NCBI GenBank assembly: GCA_026990615.1
Contig: JALXDB010000123.1
Coordinates: 1-5,496, forward strand
Origin: Spirochaetota bacterium
Lineage (GTDB): Bacteria; Spirochaetota; B62-G9
Direction of reading: 5' to 3'
Length of the DNA stretch: 5,496 nucleotides
The translations under genes were made by a program, and so were the position numbers. This document shows, one piece after another, positions 1 to 5,486 of this stretch (position 1 is its first letter; the number at the start of each line of letters is the position of its first letter). The notes under the pieces are model-generated. The model was not told where the DNA came from and made no database searches. It worked only from the letters and a program-made list of their open reading frames with translations.

Positions 1-20
1 GTATATACATCTACCCATTT
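1..20. promoter_or_regulatory. Candidate GntR/HutC operator at left edge, copy B
   Basis: The first eight bases, GTATATAC, form a perfect palindrome and fit the published HutC-subfamily operator consensus GTMTAKAC. Read on the minus strand, the 20-mer matches bases 1285-1304 on the plus strand at 16 of 20 positions. It lies just downstream of the -10 box at 32-37, over the expected start region of a leftward transcript, which is where a repressor would act. The site may continue to the left of the window. Binding by the regulator encoded at 4634-5401 is inferred. Confidence 0.5.
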
Positions 21-31
21 AGCCTATTCTA

Positions 32-59
32 ATTCTATATAATTTTTTTATTTTGTCAA
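32..59 (-). promoter_or_regulatory. Strong sigma70-like promoter for a gene left of the window
   Basis: On the minus strand there is a perfect -35 box TTGACA (54-59), a 16-bp spacer, and a -10 box TAGAAT (32-37; one mismatch to TATAAT). The expected start is near base 25. No start codon follows before the window ends, so the gene served lies to the left. The promoter begins about 60 bases after the stop of the kinase gene, so that next gene can be transcribed independently of it. The stretch 60-118 between is almost pure A/T and has no GC-rich hairpin that would mark an intrinsic terminator. Confidence 0.6.
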
Positions 60-118
60 GAAAAAATTGGTAAAAAATTCTTTTATATTTTTTAAATTAA
101 AACTCTGCTTGAAATATT

Positions 119-1081
119 TTATTTATAGCTTACTCCATACCTCTGACTTAAATACTCCAGATTTTTCTGGGCATTTTCATACTTAACCCTGCCGTAATTG
201 TAAAAATCGAACTCTATTGTTGAAATATTCTGCTGAATCAGGCTCCACAAAAACCAGAAAATATCCGGGAAAGGTTTAAACATTTCAATGTAGTATGTAG
301 CCTCTTCTACATCGTCTTTACCGGCGCAGTAATGCTCAATAAAACTCTTTTCAACCTCTCTGCCAACAAGTATTTCCTGAAACATATCTGCAATATCGTA
401 GTACTTGGGCGCCATTCCGGCATATTCCCAATCTATTATGTAGAGGGGTTCATCGTAAAGGTGCTCATACCCCTCTTTCACAAGGATAAAATTCTCTGCC
501 AGGAGATCATTATGACATGCCCTGTACTTATCCTCCGGAATATTGATCTTATCGCTGAGCACCTCCAGTTTTTCTATGGTTTCTTTAATCTTAAATTCAG
601 GGTACTTGGCATTCAGATCGTCAAGTATTTTATCCATTTTCTTTACTTCAATCAGAGGATTGAATACTCTCGGCAGTACTATGCTGCTATCATGGAGCCT
701 TCTTATCGGATTTACTATCTTTTCCCTCAACTCTTCCTTTAAAAAATCAGGATTCTTCAATGTGTAGCCATGAGTAATAAACTCAACAATTGTAACATGG
801 TATTCTGGCAGGTACTTTATCATCTTGGGAGATATACCTATTTCGGAAACCTTCTGCATTGTTTCAGCTTCATAATCCCTGTTGATAAACATTTCGGTTT
901 TATCGCCGTATATTCTTACAGCAAGGTCACCTTTTTCGCTCGTAACCCTGTAAAGTTTATTGGTTATACCGCCGCTTAGTATAGATATGTTGATCTCCTT
1001 GCAATCCTTCCATTCCGGCATCAAAAGGTCTACAAAAAGATCTCTCGTTAATTCCTGCTCCAGAAGGTTTATCGAACTCAT
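119..1081 (-). CDS. Choline/ethanolamine kinase family protein (LicA-like)
   Basis: A 320-residue small-molecule kinase of the choline/ethanolamine kinase family, within the protein-kinase-like/APH fold; it should be cytoplasmic and transfer phosphate from ATP to an amino-alcohol or similar hydroxyl. Motifs in order: nucleotide-binding loop GGITNKLYRV (37-46); VRIYG with Arg56, as in choline kinases; RDYEAE (68-73); the Brenner catalytic motif HNDLLAEN (190-197) with Asp192 and Asn197; the metal-binding IDWEYAG (216-222) with Asp217; YYDIADMFQE (227-236). The C-terminal part, FWFLWSLIQQ then EFDF and a later R-x-x-Y, matches the typical choline-kinase tail, which favours this family over aminoglycoside or methylthioribose kinases. 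All key residues are present and the length is normal. The ATG start is supported by AAAGGAG at 1090-1096, 8 nt upstream. The gene has its own promoter and operator-like site. No licC-type cytidylyltransferase is visible in the window, so the actual substrate (choline, ethanolamine or another) is open. Confidence 0.88.
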   Translation of the reverse strand: MSSINLLEQELTRDLFVDLLMPEWKDCKEINISILSGGITNKLYRVTSEKGDLAVRIYGDKTEMFINRDYEAETMQKVSEIGISPKMIKYLPEYHVTIVEFITHGYTLKNPDFLKEELREKIVNPIRRLHDSSIVLPRVFNPLIEVKKMDKILDDLNAKYPEFKIKETIEKLEVLSDKINIPEDKYRACHNDLLAENFILVKEGYEHLYDEPLYIIDWEYAGMAPKYYDIADMFQEILVGREVEKSFIEHYCAGKDDVEEATYYIEMFKPFPDIFWFLWSLIQQNISTIEFDFYNYGRVKYENAQKNLEYLSQRYGVSYK

Positions 1082-1253
1082 TACTCAGACTCCTTTATTG
1101 GTTATTGATTTAAAATATTGAACTCGTTTCTATGGATAAATACCTAAAAACACAACTGATCTGCTCATTCAATACCTGATTTAACTAATAAACCGATTAC
1201 TTTTCGCAACCTGATTAATACAGAAAACAATCTAAACTGTTAAATAACCGTAT

Positions 1254-1269
1254 GGAAAAGAGCTTTTCC
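1254..1269. repeat. 16-bp inverted repeat in the kinase leader
   Basis: GGAAAAG, two central bases AG, then CTTTTCC: seven-base arms that are exact reverse complements. It lies about 37-52 nt downstream of the predicted transcription start of the kinase gene. The two-base centre is too tight for a full hairpin, though five outer pairs could form. It could therefore be a protein-binding site as easily as an RNA structure. No T-run follows in the direction of transcription, so it is not a standard terminator. Confidence 0.45.
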
Positions 1270-1284
1270 TAACACATTACCAAT

Positions 1285-1304
1285 AAATGTATAGATATGT
1301 ATAC
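1285..1304. promoter_or_regulatory. Candidate GntR operator over the kinase transcription start, copy A
   Basis: Bases 1289-1304 read GTATAGATATGTATAC, a 16-bp near-palindrome symmetric except for one base pair in each half (14 of 16 positions). GTATAGAT within it differs at one base from the HutC-type consensus GTMTAKAC. With four flanking bases it matches the left-edge site (1-20, minus strand) at 16 of 20 positions. It begins 8 nt downstream of the -10 box at 1313-1318, so it covers the predicted start near 1306, which suits repression. The regulator at 4634-5401 is the obvious candidate to bind it, by inference. Confidence 0.55.
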
Positions 1305-1312
1305 TTTTAATC

Positions 1313-1341
1313 ATTTTAACATGAGTAGCAAAAAATGTCTA
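1313..1341 (-). promoter_or_regulatory. Sigma70-like promoter of the kinase gene
   Basis: On the minus strand: -35 box TAGACA (1336-1341; one mismatch to TTGACA), an exact 17-bp spacer, and -10 box TAAAAT (1313-1318; one mismatch to TATAAT). The start is expected near 1306, immediately before the near-palindrome at 1289-1304. It is the best match found between the permease and kinase genes; nothing of similar quality lies closer to the kinase ATG, which implies a leader of about 225 nt. Confidence 0.6.
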
Positions 1342-1441
1342 TAAAAATTTTATGAAAAATATTTGGCTTTATGACTTTCCTAATAGCAATCGAACAATCA
1401 TTTAGAGCTTTCATACTAAACATCCTGTCAAATAACAAACT

Positions 1442-2401
1442 CTAAACGGACCTTATTTCCTGTTTCATGAATACCAGATATGAAGCAATGAAAACAATTA
1501 TCGTAATGACAAGAAGATATATAATATAAGGTGCAACAATCAAAAAACTCTGGGCAAGGGGAAGGGGACCGGCAAATCTCTTCATAGACATCTGCTCCAT
1601 CAAACCGACCTGCAAATTGAAAGATGAAAGAGTTCTCCTCATAGGATCAATTATTGTTGCCGTTGAATCACTGTAAAGTAGCATGGGAGAAGTGAATGAA
1701 ATCGCCTTCTCAATTCTTGATACGTGAATAAAAGCCTCTTTAAAATTAGGTCCGTACTGTTTTATTATCGAGCTTATCATTGCATTAACGCCAAAGGAAA
1801 AGAAGAATGAAAAGAAAATCCATACAGCAAATGCCGCAAGCGATGAGGTTGCTACACTTCTGAAGATAATAGAGAAGAGAATAGCAACTCCCAGCCATAG
1901 TGATATATAAACGATACTGATAATTGTATAAATAAATATCCTCCAGAACTCTTCGAGCCCCGGTTTGACTCCAACTATAAACAGCCCTAGCCCTGTAATT
2001 GTCATTATTATCGATACCATCATCAGGGCTACAACAATCACACCGGCTGTAAACTTTCCATTTATTACTGTATCTCGATAGATCGGCTGGGCAAGAAGTT
2101 TACTTAAGGTACCTTCATTGCGTTCCCTGTTAATGCTGTCAAATCCAAGAATAATTCCTATTAGAGGACCAAAAAAGGCTACAAATTGGACAAGAGAAAA
2201 GTTAATCTTGGAGGTGGTAAACAACATAAGGAACACAAATCGCGGAAGTTTTTCCCCTTTAAGGCTTTCGGTCATAGTTCCGGCCGCCATATACACCAGA
2301 ATAAGGCTGATCATCAATATCAGAAGAAAGATTATCAAAAAGCGATAACTCGATAGATGGTCGGCCAGTTCCTTTTTAACAAGAGCCTTAAAACTTCTCA
2401 A
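1442..2401 (-). CDS. ABC-2 type permease (NosY-like), TTG start
   Basis: The membrane subunit of an ABC transporter, 319 residues from the start chosen here. It has six predicted membrane helices near residues 20-41, 69-87, 117-144, 154-178, 185-206 and 284-312. The segment between helices 2 and 3 (88-110) has the hallmark of this permease family: charged SINRERNEGTLSKLL, then QPIYRD, which should contact the ATPase on the cytoplasmic side. By the same topology the loop of about 75 residues between helices 5 and 6 (207-283) faces outward and could meet the NEW3 partner. I start at TTG 2401-2399 because AGGAGG at 2408-2413 lies 6 nt upstream. A TTG five codons earlier (2416) would place the ribosome site inside the coding sequence and has no ribosome site seen for it. 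The start lies 1 nt after the ATPase stop, so translation is probably coupled. The substrate is unknown; export is usual for ABC-2 permeases. Confidence 0.87.
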   Translation of the reverse strand: MRSFKALVKKELADHLSSYRFLIIFLLILMISLILVYMAAGTMTESLKGEKLPRFVFLMLFTTSKINFSLVQFVAFFGPLIGIILGFDSINRERNEGTLSKLLAQPIYRDTVINGKFTAGVIVVALMMVSIIMTITGLGLFIVGVKPGLEEFWRIFIYTIISIVYISLWLGVAILFSIIFRSVATSSLAAFAVWIFFSFFFSFGVNAMISSIIKQYGPNFKEAFIHVSRIEKAISFTSPMLLYSDSTATIIDPMRRTLSSFNLQVGLMEQMSMKRFAGPLPLAQSFLIVAPYIIYLLVITIIVFIASYLVFMKQEIRSV

Positions 2402-2402
2402 T

Positions 2403-3170
2403 TTACCCCTCCTCAAAATATTTCATGTAAACTTCTTCAAGGGTGTACATCTTTTCCCCAATATTCAATTTCTTTTCTGCAATTTCGTCCATTGTTCCCA
2501 GAGCTACCAGTTTACCACCTATTATTATTCCAAACCTATCACATATTTTCTGGGCATGATGCAGAAGATGTGTGGAAAGAATAACTGCCATCCCCTTTTC
2601 TTCAGACAGGCCCAGGATAAGATCGGTCATTCTATTTGTAGCATCGGGGTCCAATCCGAGAGTGGGTTCATCAAGCAGGGCGACTTTGGGTTCCTTTAGT
2701 AAAATTTCTGCAATCCCAAGCCTCTGCCGCATCCCTCTTGAATATGCCTCAATCTTCTTTTTGGCCTGGTTAAGAAGTCCAACAGCCTCAAGCGATCTCT
2801 CTATTCTTTCCATTTTCTCATCCTCGGGTATTCCGTTCAGTTCTGCTATAAAATCAAGCATCTGAATAGCGTTTAAATCCCTGTAAAATCCCATATTCTC
2901 CTGAAGGTAACCCGTCATTCTTTTAATCTTCAGAGGTTCTTTAAAGGGATCCATCCCGAGTATTCTTGCATAACCTTCCGTTGGTTCAGAAAGTCCAAGC
3001 AGCATGAGGAACGTAGTTGTCTTTCCTGCTCCGTTGGGTCCGAGAAAACCAAATATTTCTCCCCTTTTAACAGTAAAAGAGATATGGTCAACAGCCGTGT
3101 GGCCTTCGTATACCTTTGTAAGGTTATTGGCCTCTACCACTATATCACCATTCACTACACCATTGCTCAT
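2403..3170 (-). CDS. ABC transporter ATP-binding protein (CcmA/NosF-like)
   Basis: A 255-residue cytoplasmic ATPase that powers the adjacent permease. All nucleotide-binding elements are intact: Walker A GPNGAGKT (44-51), Q-loop Gln90 in GYLQEN, signature YSRGMRQR (143-150), Walker B VALLDEPT with Asp167 and Glu168, D-loop GLDP (172-175) and H-loop His201 in STHLL. The signature variant SRGMRQR is usual for ATPases paired with ABC-2 permeases. The C-terminal 30 or so residues, after LVALGTMDEI, are the short tail typical of this group. The ATG is preceded by GGGGGA (3175-3180), a wobble form of GGAGG at slightly short spacing; no later start has a better ribosome site. The gene lies 50 nt after the NEW3 gene and 1 nt before the permease start, and its last codons (Glu-Glu-Gly) encode the permease's ribosome site. 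The transported substrate cannot be read from the sequence. Confidence 0.93.
   Translation of the reverse strand: MSNGVVNGDIVVEANNLTKVYEGHTAVDHISFTVKRGEIFGFLGPNGAGKTTTFLMLLGLSEPTEGYARILGMDPFKEPLKIKRMTGYLQENMGFYRDLNAIQMLDFIAELNGIPEDEKMERIERSLEAVGLLNQAKKKIEAYSRGMRQRLGIAEILLKEPKVALLDEPTLGLDPDATNRMTDLILGLSEEKGMAVILSTHLLHHAQKICDRFGIIIGGKLVALGTMDEIAEKKLNIGEKMYTLEEVYMKYFEEG
2408..2413 (-). promoter_or_regulatory. Ribosome binding site that fixes the permease start
   Basis: AGGAGG on the minus strand, within the final Glu-Glu-Gly codons of the ATPase gene and 6 nt before TTG at 2401. It is a perfect Shine-Dalgarno core at ideal spacing. The in-frame TTG at 2416 lies upstream of this site, so a reading from there would have the ribosome site as codons 2 and 3. 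This decides the start in favour of 2401 and a 1-nt gap rather than a 14-nt overlap. Confidence 0.8.
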
Positions 3171-3220
3171 CTTATCCCCCGGTTTCGGAAGCTAATTTAG
3201 TAATTCATAAACTATTAGGT

Positions 3221-4414
3221 TTAACGTCGCCCAAAAAATCTGAACACAAGAATAAGCCCGCCAATTACAAACAGGATTATTCCAATACCTATCCATCCCC
3301 ATACCGGGCTTGCCTTCACAGAGACTCTAAACTCAACAGAGTCCTGACTTCCCTCTTCACCTTTTGCCTTAATTTCAATTGAGTAATCACCCACAAGAGC
3401 ACCTTCATAGGGGGTTATAACAACTTCTACCTGTTTTATCTCACCGGGTTTTAAAAAGTTTATTCTGGGTGGATTGAACTGAACCTTCCAGTTTTCTGGT
3501 TTAAAAGATGTAAAAGATATATCTTTATTTATCGCTGTACCTGTATTTCTGACATAAAGAGAAACATTGGAGGGCTTACCGGGCCTTGCATCGATTGAAA
3601 GCAGACCCTTCGCAGCTCCAACCTTAAGTTCATACGAACCTGTTAATATCACCTTCAGTTTTGCCTTTGCTTCAGCTTCCTTGGTTGCGACTTTTATCTC
3701 TATTGGATACTCACCTGCTGCTGCCGACAGTGGAGGTTTCACCTCTATTTCCAGTGTTTTGCTCTGGTTTGCCTGAAGTCTTATACTTGAAATATATGTG
3801 GACTGAAGGGTCGGTTTAAAATTAATGTCCCAGCCTTCAGGGCCCTTGGCAAGTAGATTAAAAACCTCTTCTCTATCCAGGCCACTTTTAACCATTATGG
3901 TAAACTTGAACTTTCCTTTTACAGGTCCTCTTATAACGGGATAAAATGTTGTCAACTGGATCTTTCCTGTAGAAACTCCCTTAGAGCCCACCACTTCAAT
4001 AGTAGCACTCTCTCTCATCCAGTATTTACCATCCCTTGTTTTAGCAACAATTTTAAAATTATATTTGCCGGGTTTTACATTCGATGGGGGGGTTACCAAA
4101 AAACTGAGCACCTTTTTTGTCCCGGCCGGCACGTATAATCCCGATACCTCAAGATAATCACCTTCTATGGATGTTTTCCATCCTTCAGGCGCCTTATCGA
4201 CCCACACATACACATGTTCACCCATCTTCCCTCTGTTAATAAACATAAGATCAAGATTCAAGTTTTCACCTGGAGGCACCTTTATATCCGTATAGGACAG
4301 AGCCATAGATATTCTATGAATACCTGTTGCCTTTTCCTCTGCAAACAGATAGGAAAAAGATGCTAACACAACTATAAGAACTATTAAGAATACTCCAATC
4401 TTTCTTACAACCAT
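3221..4414 (-). CDS. Secreted, C-terminally anchored protein with three NEW3/Ig-like repeats
   Basis: A 397-residue extracytoplasmic protein of unknown function. It has a signal peptide (about 1-25: VVRK, hydrophobic core, possible cleavage after Phe24-Ala25), three tandem beta-rich domains (about 37-142, 151-257, 260-367), one membrane helix (371-393) and a positive FGRR tail. The repeats are visible as APEGWKTSI (75-83), GPEGWDINF (191-199) and KPENWKVQF (305-313), their tryptophans 116 and 114 residues apart. Each is followed by a stretch ending in G-x-Y-x(2)-x-I-x-(A/V)-(K/T) (GKYNFKIVAK, GEYPIEIKVA, GDYSIEIKAK), the pattern of NEW3 (alpha-galactosidase-associated) domains. It has no cysteine, so no disulfides and no lipobox. 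ATG follows AGGGGG (4421-4426) by 6 nt. It is the first gene of the cluster with the ATPase and permease, implying an outer-face partner of that transporter. No enzyme domain is evident. An adhesion or polysaccharide-binding role is possible but unproven. Confidence 0.82.
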   Translation of the reverse strand: MVVRKIGVFLIVLIVVLASFSYLFAEEKATGIHRISMALSYTDIKVPPGENLNLDLMFINRGKMGEHVYVWVDKAPEGWKTSIEGDYLEVSGLYVPAGTKKVLSFLVTPPSNVKPGKYNFKIVAKTRDGKYWMRESATIEVVGSKGVSTGKIQLTTFYPVIRGPVKGKFKFTIMVKSGLDREEVFNLLAKGPEGWDINFKPTLQSTYISSIRLQANQSKTLEIEVKPPLSAAAGEYPIEIKVATKEAEAKAKLKVILTGSYELKVGAAKGLLSIDARPGKPSNVSLYVRNTGTAINKDISFTSFKPENWKVQFNPPRINFLKPGEIKQVEVVITPYEGALVGDYSIEIKAKGEEGSQDSVEFRVSVKASPVWGWIGIGIILFVIGGLILVFRFFGRR

Positions 4415-4549
4415 TTCGGTCCCCCTGATAAGAGCAGTATTTTAAGCGTTGCAACTCTATTTTACAAAACAACACTTCATTAAGATTTATGATTATAAAT
4501 ATTCTCTGTGGCTTACATAGTCAATAGTTTTTGAACAGTTAAGACACAT

Positions 4550-4578
4550 ATTATCTACAACTAATAAACTTTCATCAA
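4550..4578 (-). promoter_or_regulatory. Candidate promoter of the NEW3-ABC operon
   Basis: On the minus strand: -35 TTGATG (4573-4578; four of six matches), an exact 17-bp spacer, -10 GATAAT (4550-4555; five of six). The start is expected near 4543, giving a leader of about 128 nt before the NEW3 ATG. A perfect TATAAT occurs nearer the gene (4496-4501 region), but its nearest good -35 box, TTGACT, is 21 bp away, so it ranks second. No copy of the GTMTAKAC-type site seen near the kinase is present here. Confidence 0.4.
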
Positions 4579-4588
4579 CACGGAATTA

Positions 4589-4606
4589 CTGACAAATTGC
4601 TGTCGG
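4589..4606. repeat. Short inverted repeat upstream of the operon promoter
   Basis: CTGACA, six bases, TGTCGG. The core arms GACA/TGTC (4591-4594 and 4601-4604) pair exactly, extended by A/T inside position and a G-T pair outside on the plus strand. It lies about 10 bp upstream of the -35 box at 4573-4578, so it could be an activator or repressor site for the NEW3-ABC operon. It could also be a weak hairpin after the regulator gene, but no T-run follows it in the leftward direction. Confidence 0.25.
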
Positions 4607-4633
4607 ATTAAAAAGAAAAAAAATCTAAAGCCT

Positions 4634-5401
4634 CTACTCTGCAGATCCAATTCCTCTCTGATACTCTCTTGTTTCAACCTTGAAGAGGTATCTATCACCC
4701 CTGTAATAGGAATGAAGAACCTCTATACACTCCTTATCCTTTGTGTAAGCCAGGCTCTCCAAAAAGATGCACGGGGTAGATATGGGGATATCGAGAAGAT
4801 GAGCAATTCTCTCTGTGGGAGTAACAGCTCTGATGGTTTTTACCGAGTGATCGAGGTCAGCATTAAACTTGTCGGTTAGTATTCTATACATCGAGCCTTC
4901 TATGTTTATCTCTAGAAGCTTACCAAACTTTTCGTAGGAATAGTACTGGATTTCTAAAACCAGAGGGATCTTATCGGCAATTCTTATCCTCTCTATTTTA
5001 ACAACAGAATCCCCAGGTTTTAACATGAGTTTCTCTTTTAGATCCTCAGTTGGCTCTATCTTCTCCTTGCTTATAATCCTATCCTCAATCAAAACGTTTT
5101 CAATTTCAAAGTCATCAACAAAGCTGGTCATACTGTTTAGTTTATGAACAGGATTTAGAGGATACGCTCTCTTCACCACTGTTCCAACACCCTGCTTTTT
5201 CTCAACCATGCCCTTTTGAATTAAAAGATCAATTGCATGCCTTACTGTATTCCTATTTATACCTGCTTCCTTCGATAGTTCAGCTTCGGATGGAAGCATA
5301 TTACCAACTTTGTATTCCCCTGATTTGATTTTCTTTTCGAGCCAGTCACTCAATTGAATGTAAAGAGGAATCGGATTAGATTTATCAATTATCCTGTCCA
5401 T
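4634..5401 (-). CDS. GntR family transcriptional regulator, HutC subfamily (UTRA domain)
   Basis: A 255-residue DNA-binding regulator. The N-terminal winged helix-turn-helix spans about 11-76: PLYIQLSDWLEKKI, then the recognition region LPSEAELSKE, NRNTVRHAIDLL (50-60 region) and the wing KKQGVGTVV. The rest (about 92-245) is a UTRA ligand-sensing domain, shown by PLVLE (146-150), a hydrophobic strand with Glu214, CIEVLHSYYRGDRY (225-238) and KVETREY; Glu150 and Glu227 are at positions that commonly shape the effector pocket. The length is normal and no key element is missing. ATG follows AAGGA (5409-5413) by 7 nt. UTRA regulators usually repress and are released by a small metabolite, often a sugar phosphate, amino acid derivative or phosphonate. 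Here HutC-type operator sequences occur at 1-20 and 1285-1304, so control of the kinase and the next gene to the left is the likely role. The effector is unknown; a choline- or phosphate-ester-type compound is only a guess. Confidence 0.93.
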   Translation of the reverse strand: MDRIIDKSNPIPLYIQLSDWLEKKIKSGEYKVGNMLPSEAELSKEAGINRNTVRHAIDLLIQKGMVEKKQGVGTVVKRAYPLNPVHKLNSMTSFVDDFEIENVLIEDRIISKEKIEPTEDLKEKLMLKPGDSVVKIERIRIADKIPLVLEIQYYSYEKFGKLLEINIEGSMYRILTDKFNADLDHSVKTIRAVTPTERIAHLLDIPISTPCIFLESLAYTKDKECIEVLHSYYRGDRYLFKVETREYQRGIGSAE

Positions 5402-5433
5402 TAAACCGTCCTTACCTTTTCTTAATTTTTAAT

Positions 5434-5439
5434 ATTATA
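5434..5439 (-). promoter_or_regulatory. Possible -10 box of the regulator gene
   Basis: TATAAT on the minus strand, 32 nt before the regulator's ATG and 20 nt upstream of its ribosome site. At 16-18 bp upstream there is no good -35 box (best is a TGAAAA-like stretch), and the surrounding sequence is so AT-rich that a chance match is easy. It is the best available candidate in the 95 bases visible upstream; the true promoter could also lie right of the window. Confidence 0.3.
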
Positions 5440-5465
5440 TTTATTTTTGGTTAAATTTTCATTAA

Positions 5466-5486
5466 TAAATAGATATTGTATTAAAC
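5466..5486. promoter_or_regulatory. Weak possible autoregulatory site of the GntR gene
   Basis: On the plus strand this stretch contains TAGATATTGTATTA, which resembles the kinase operator core TAGATATGTATA apart from one inserted T. It ends in GTATTAAAC, a GT...AC pair one base wider than the HutC consensus. It lies upstream of the possible -10 box rather than over a start. In sequence this AT-rich the resemblance may be chance. Confidence 0.2.

Larger units (their letters stand above)
1082..1441 (-). other. 360-nt intergenic region: kinase promoter, operator and long leader
   Basis: This gap separates the end of the permease gene from the kinase gene. Right to left it holds about 100 AT-rich bases without a GC-rich terminator, the kinase promoter (1313-1341), an operator-like palindrome (1285-1304), a second 16-bp palindrome (1254-1269), then a leader with four short repeats of the type AC(C)TGAT/ACCGAT (1155-1160, 1174-1181, 1192-1199, 1209-1217; GAT spaced 20, 17 and 18 nt). 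The leader from the predicted start near 1306 to the ATG is about 225 nt. I recognise no riboswitch class and see no credible small gene in it. Confidence 0.55.

Noticed and set aside
60..118. Inverted A/T stretches after the kinase stop, possible terminator
   Set aside because: The stems would be almost entirely A-T pairs with no GC core; low-complexity sequence explains them.
332..979. Plus-strand open frames overlapping the kinase gene (332-742, 543-767, 770-979)
   Set aside because: They are antisense shadows of a gene with intact family motifs, and their translations show no recognisable domain.
1316..1423. Minus-strand 35-codon open frame just after the permease gene
   Set aside because: Its ATG has only an AGG two bases away and no proper ribosome site, the composition is that of random AT-rich DNA, and its end overlaps the kinase -10 box.
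1426..1431. Perfect TTGACA on the minus strand just after the permease stop
   Set aside because: At 16-19 bp downstream there is no acceptable -10 box, so it is not called as a promoter.
2118..3776. Plus-strand open frames inside the ABC and NEW3 genes
   Set aside because: Each lies antisense to a well-supported coding sequence, and none has recognisable motifs.
4546..4561. GTAGATAATATG near the NEW3-ABC -10 box as another operator copy
   Set aside because: Only the first six bases match the left-edge site; the second half does not align and there is no palindrome.
4616..4633. T-run on the minus strand right after the regulator stop, possible terminator
   Set aside because: Eight T residues are present, but the sequence before them forms only a weak, mostly A/T stem overlapping the stop codon. 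The clearer inverted repeat (4589-4606) comes after the T-run, the wrong order for an intrinsic terminator.
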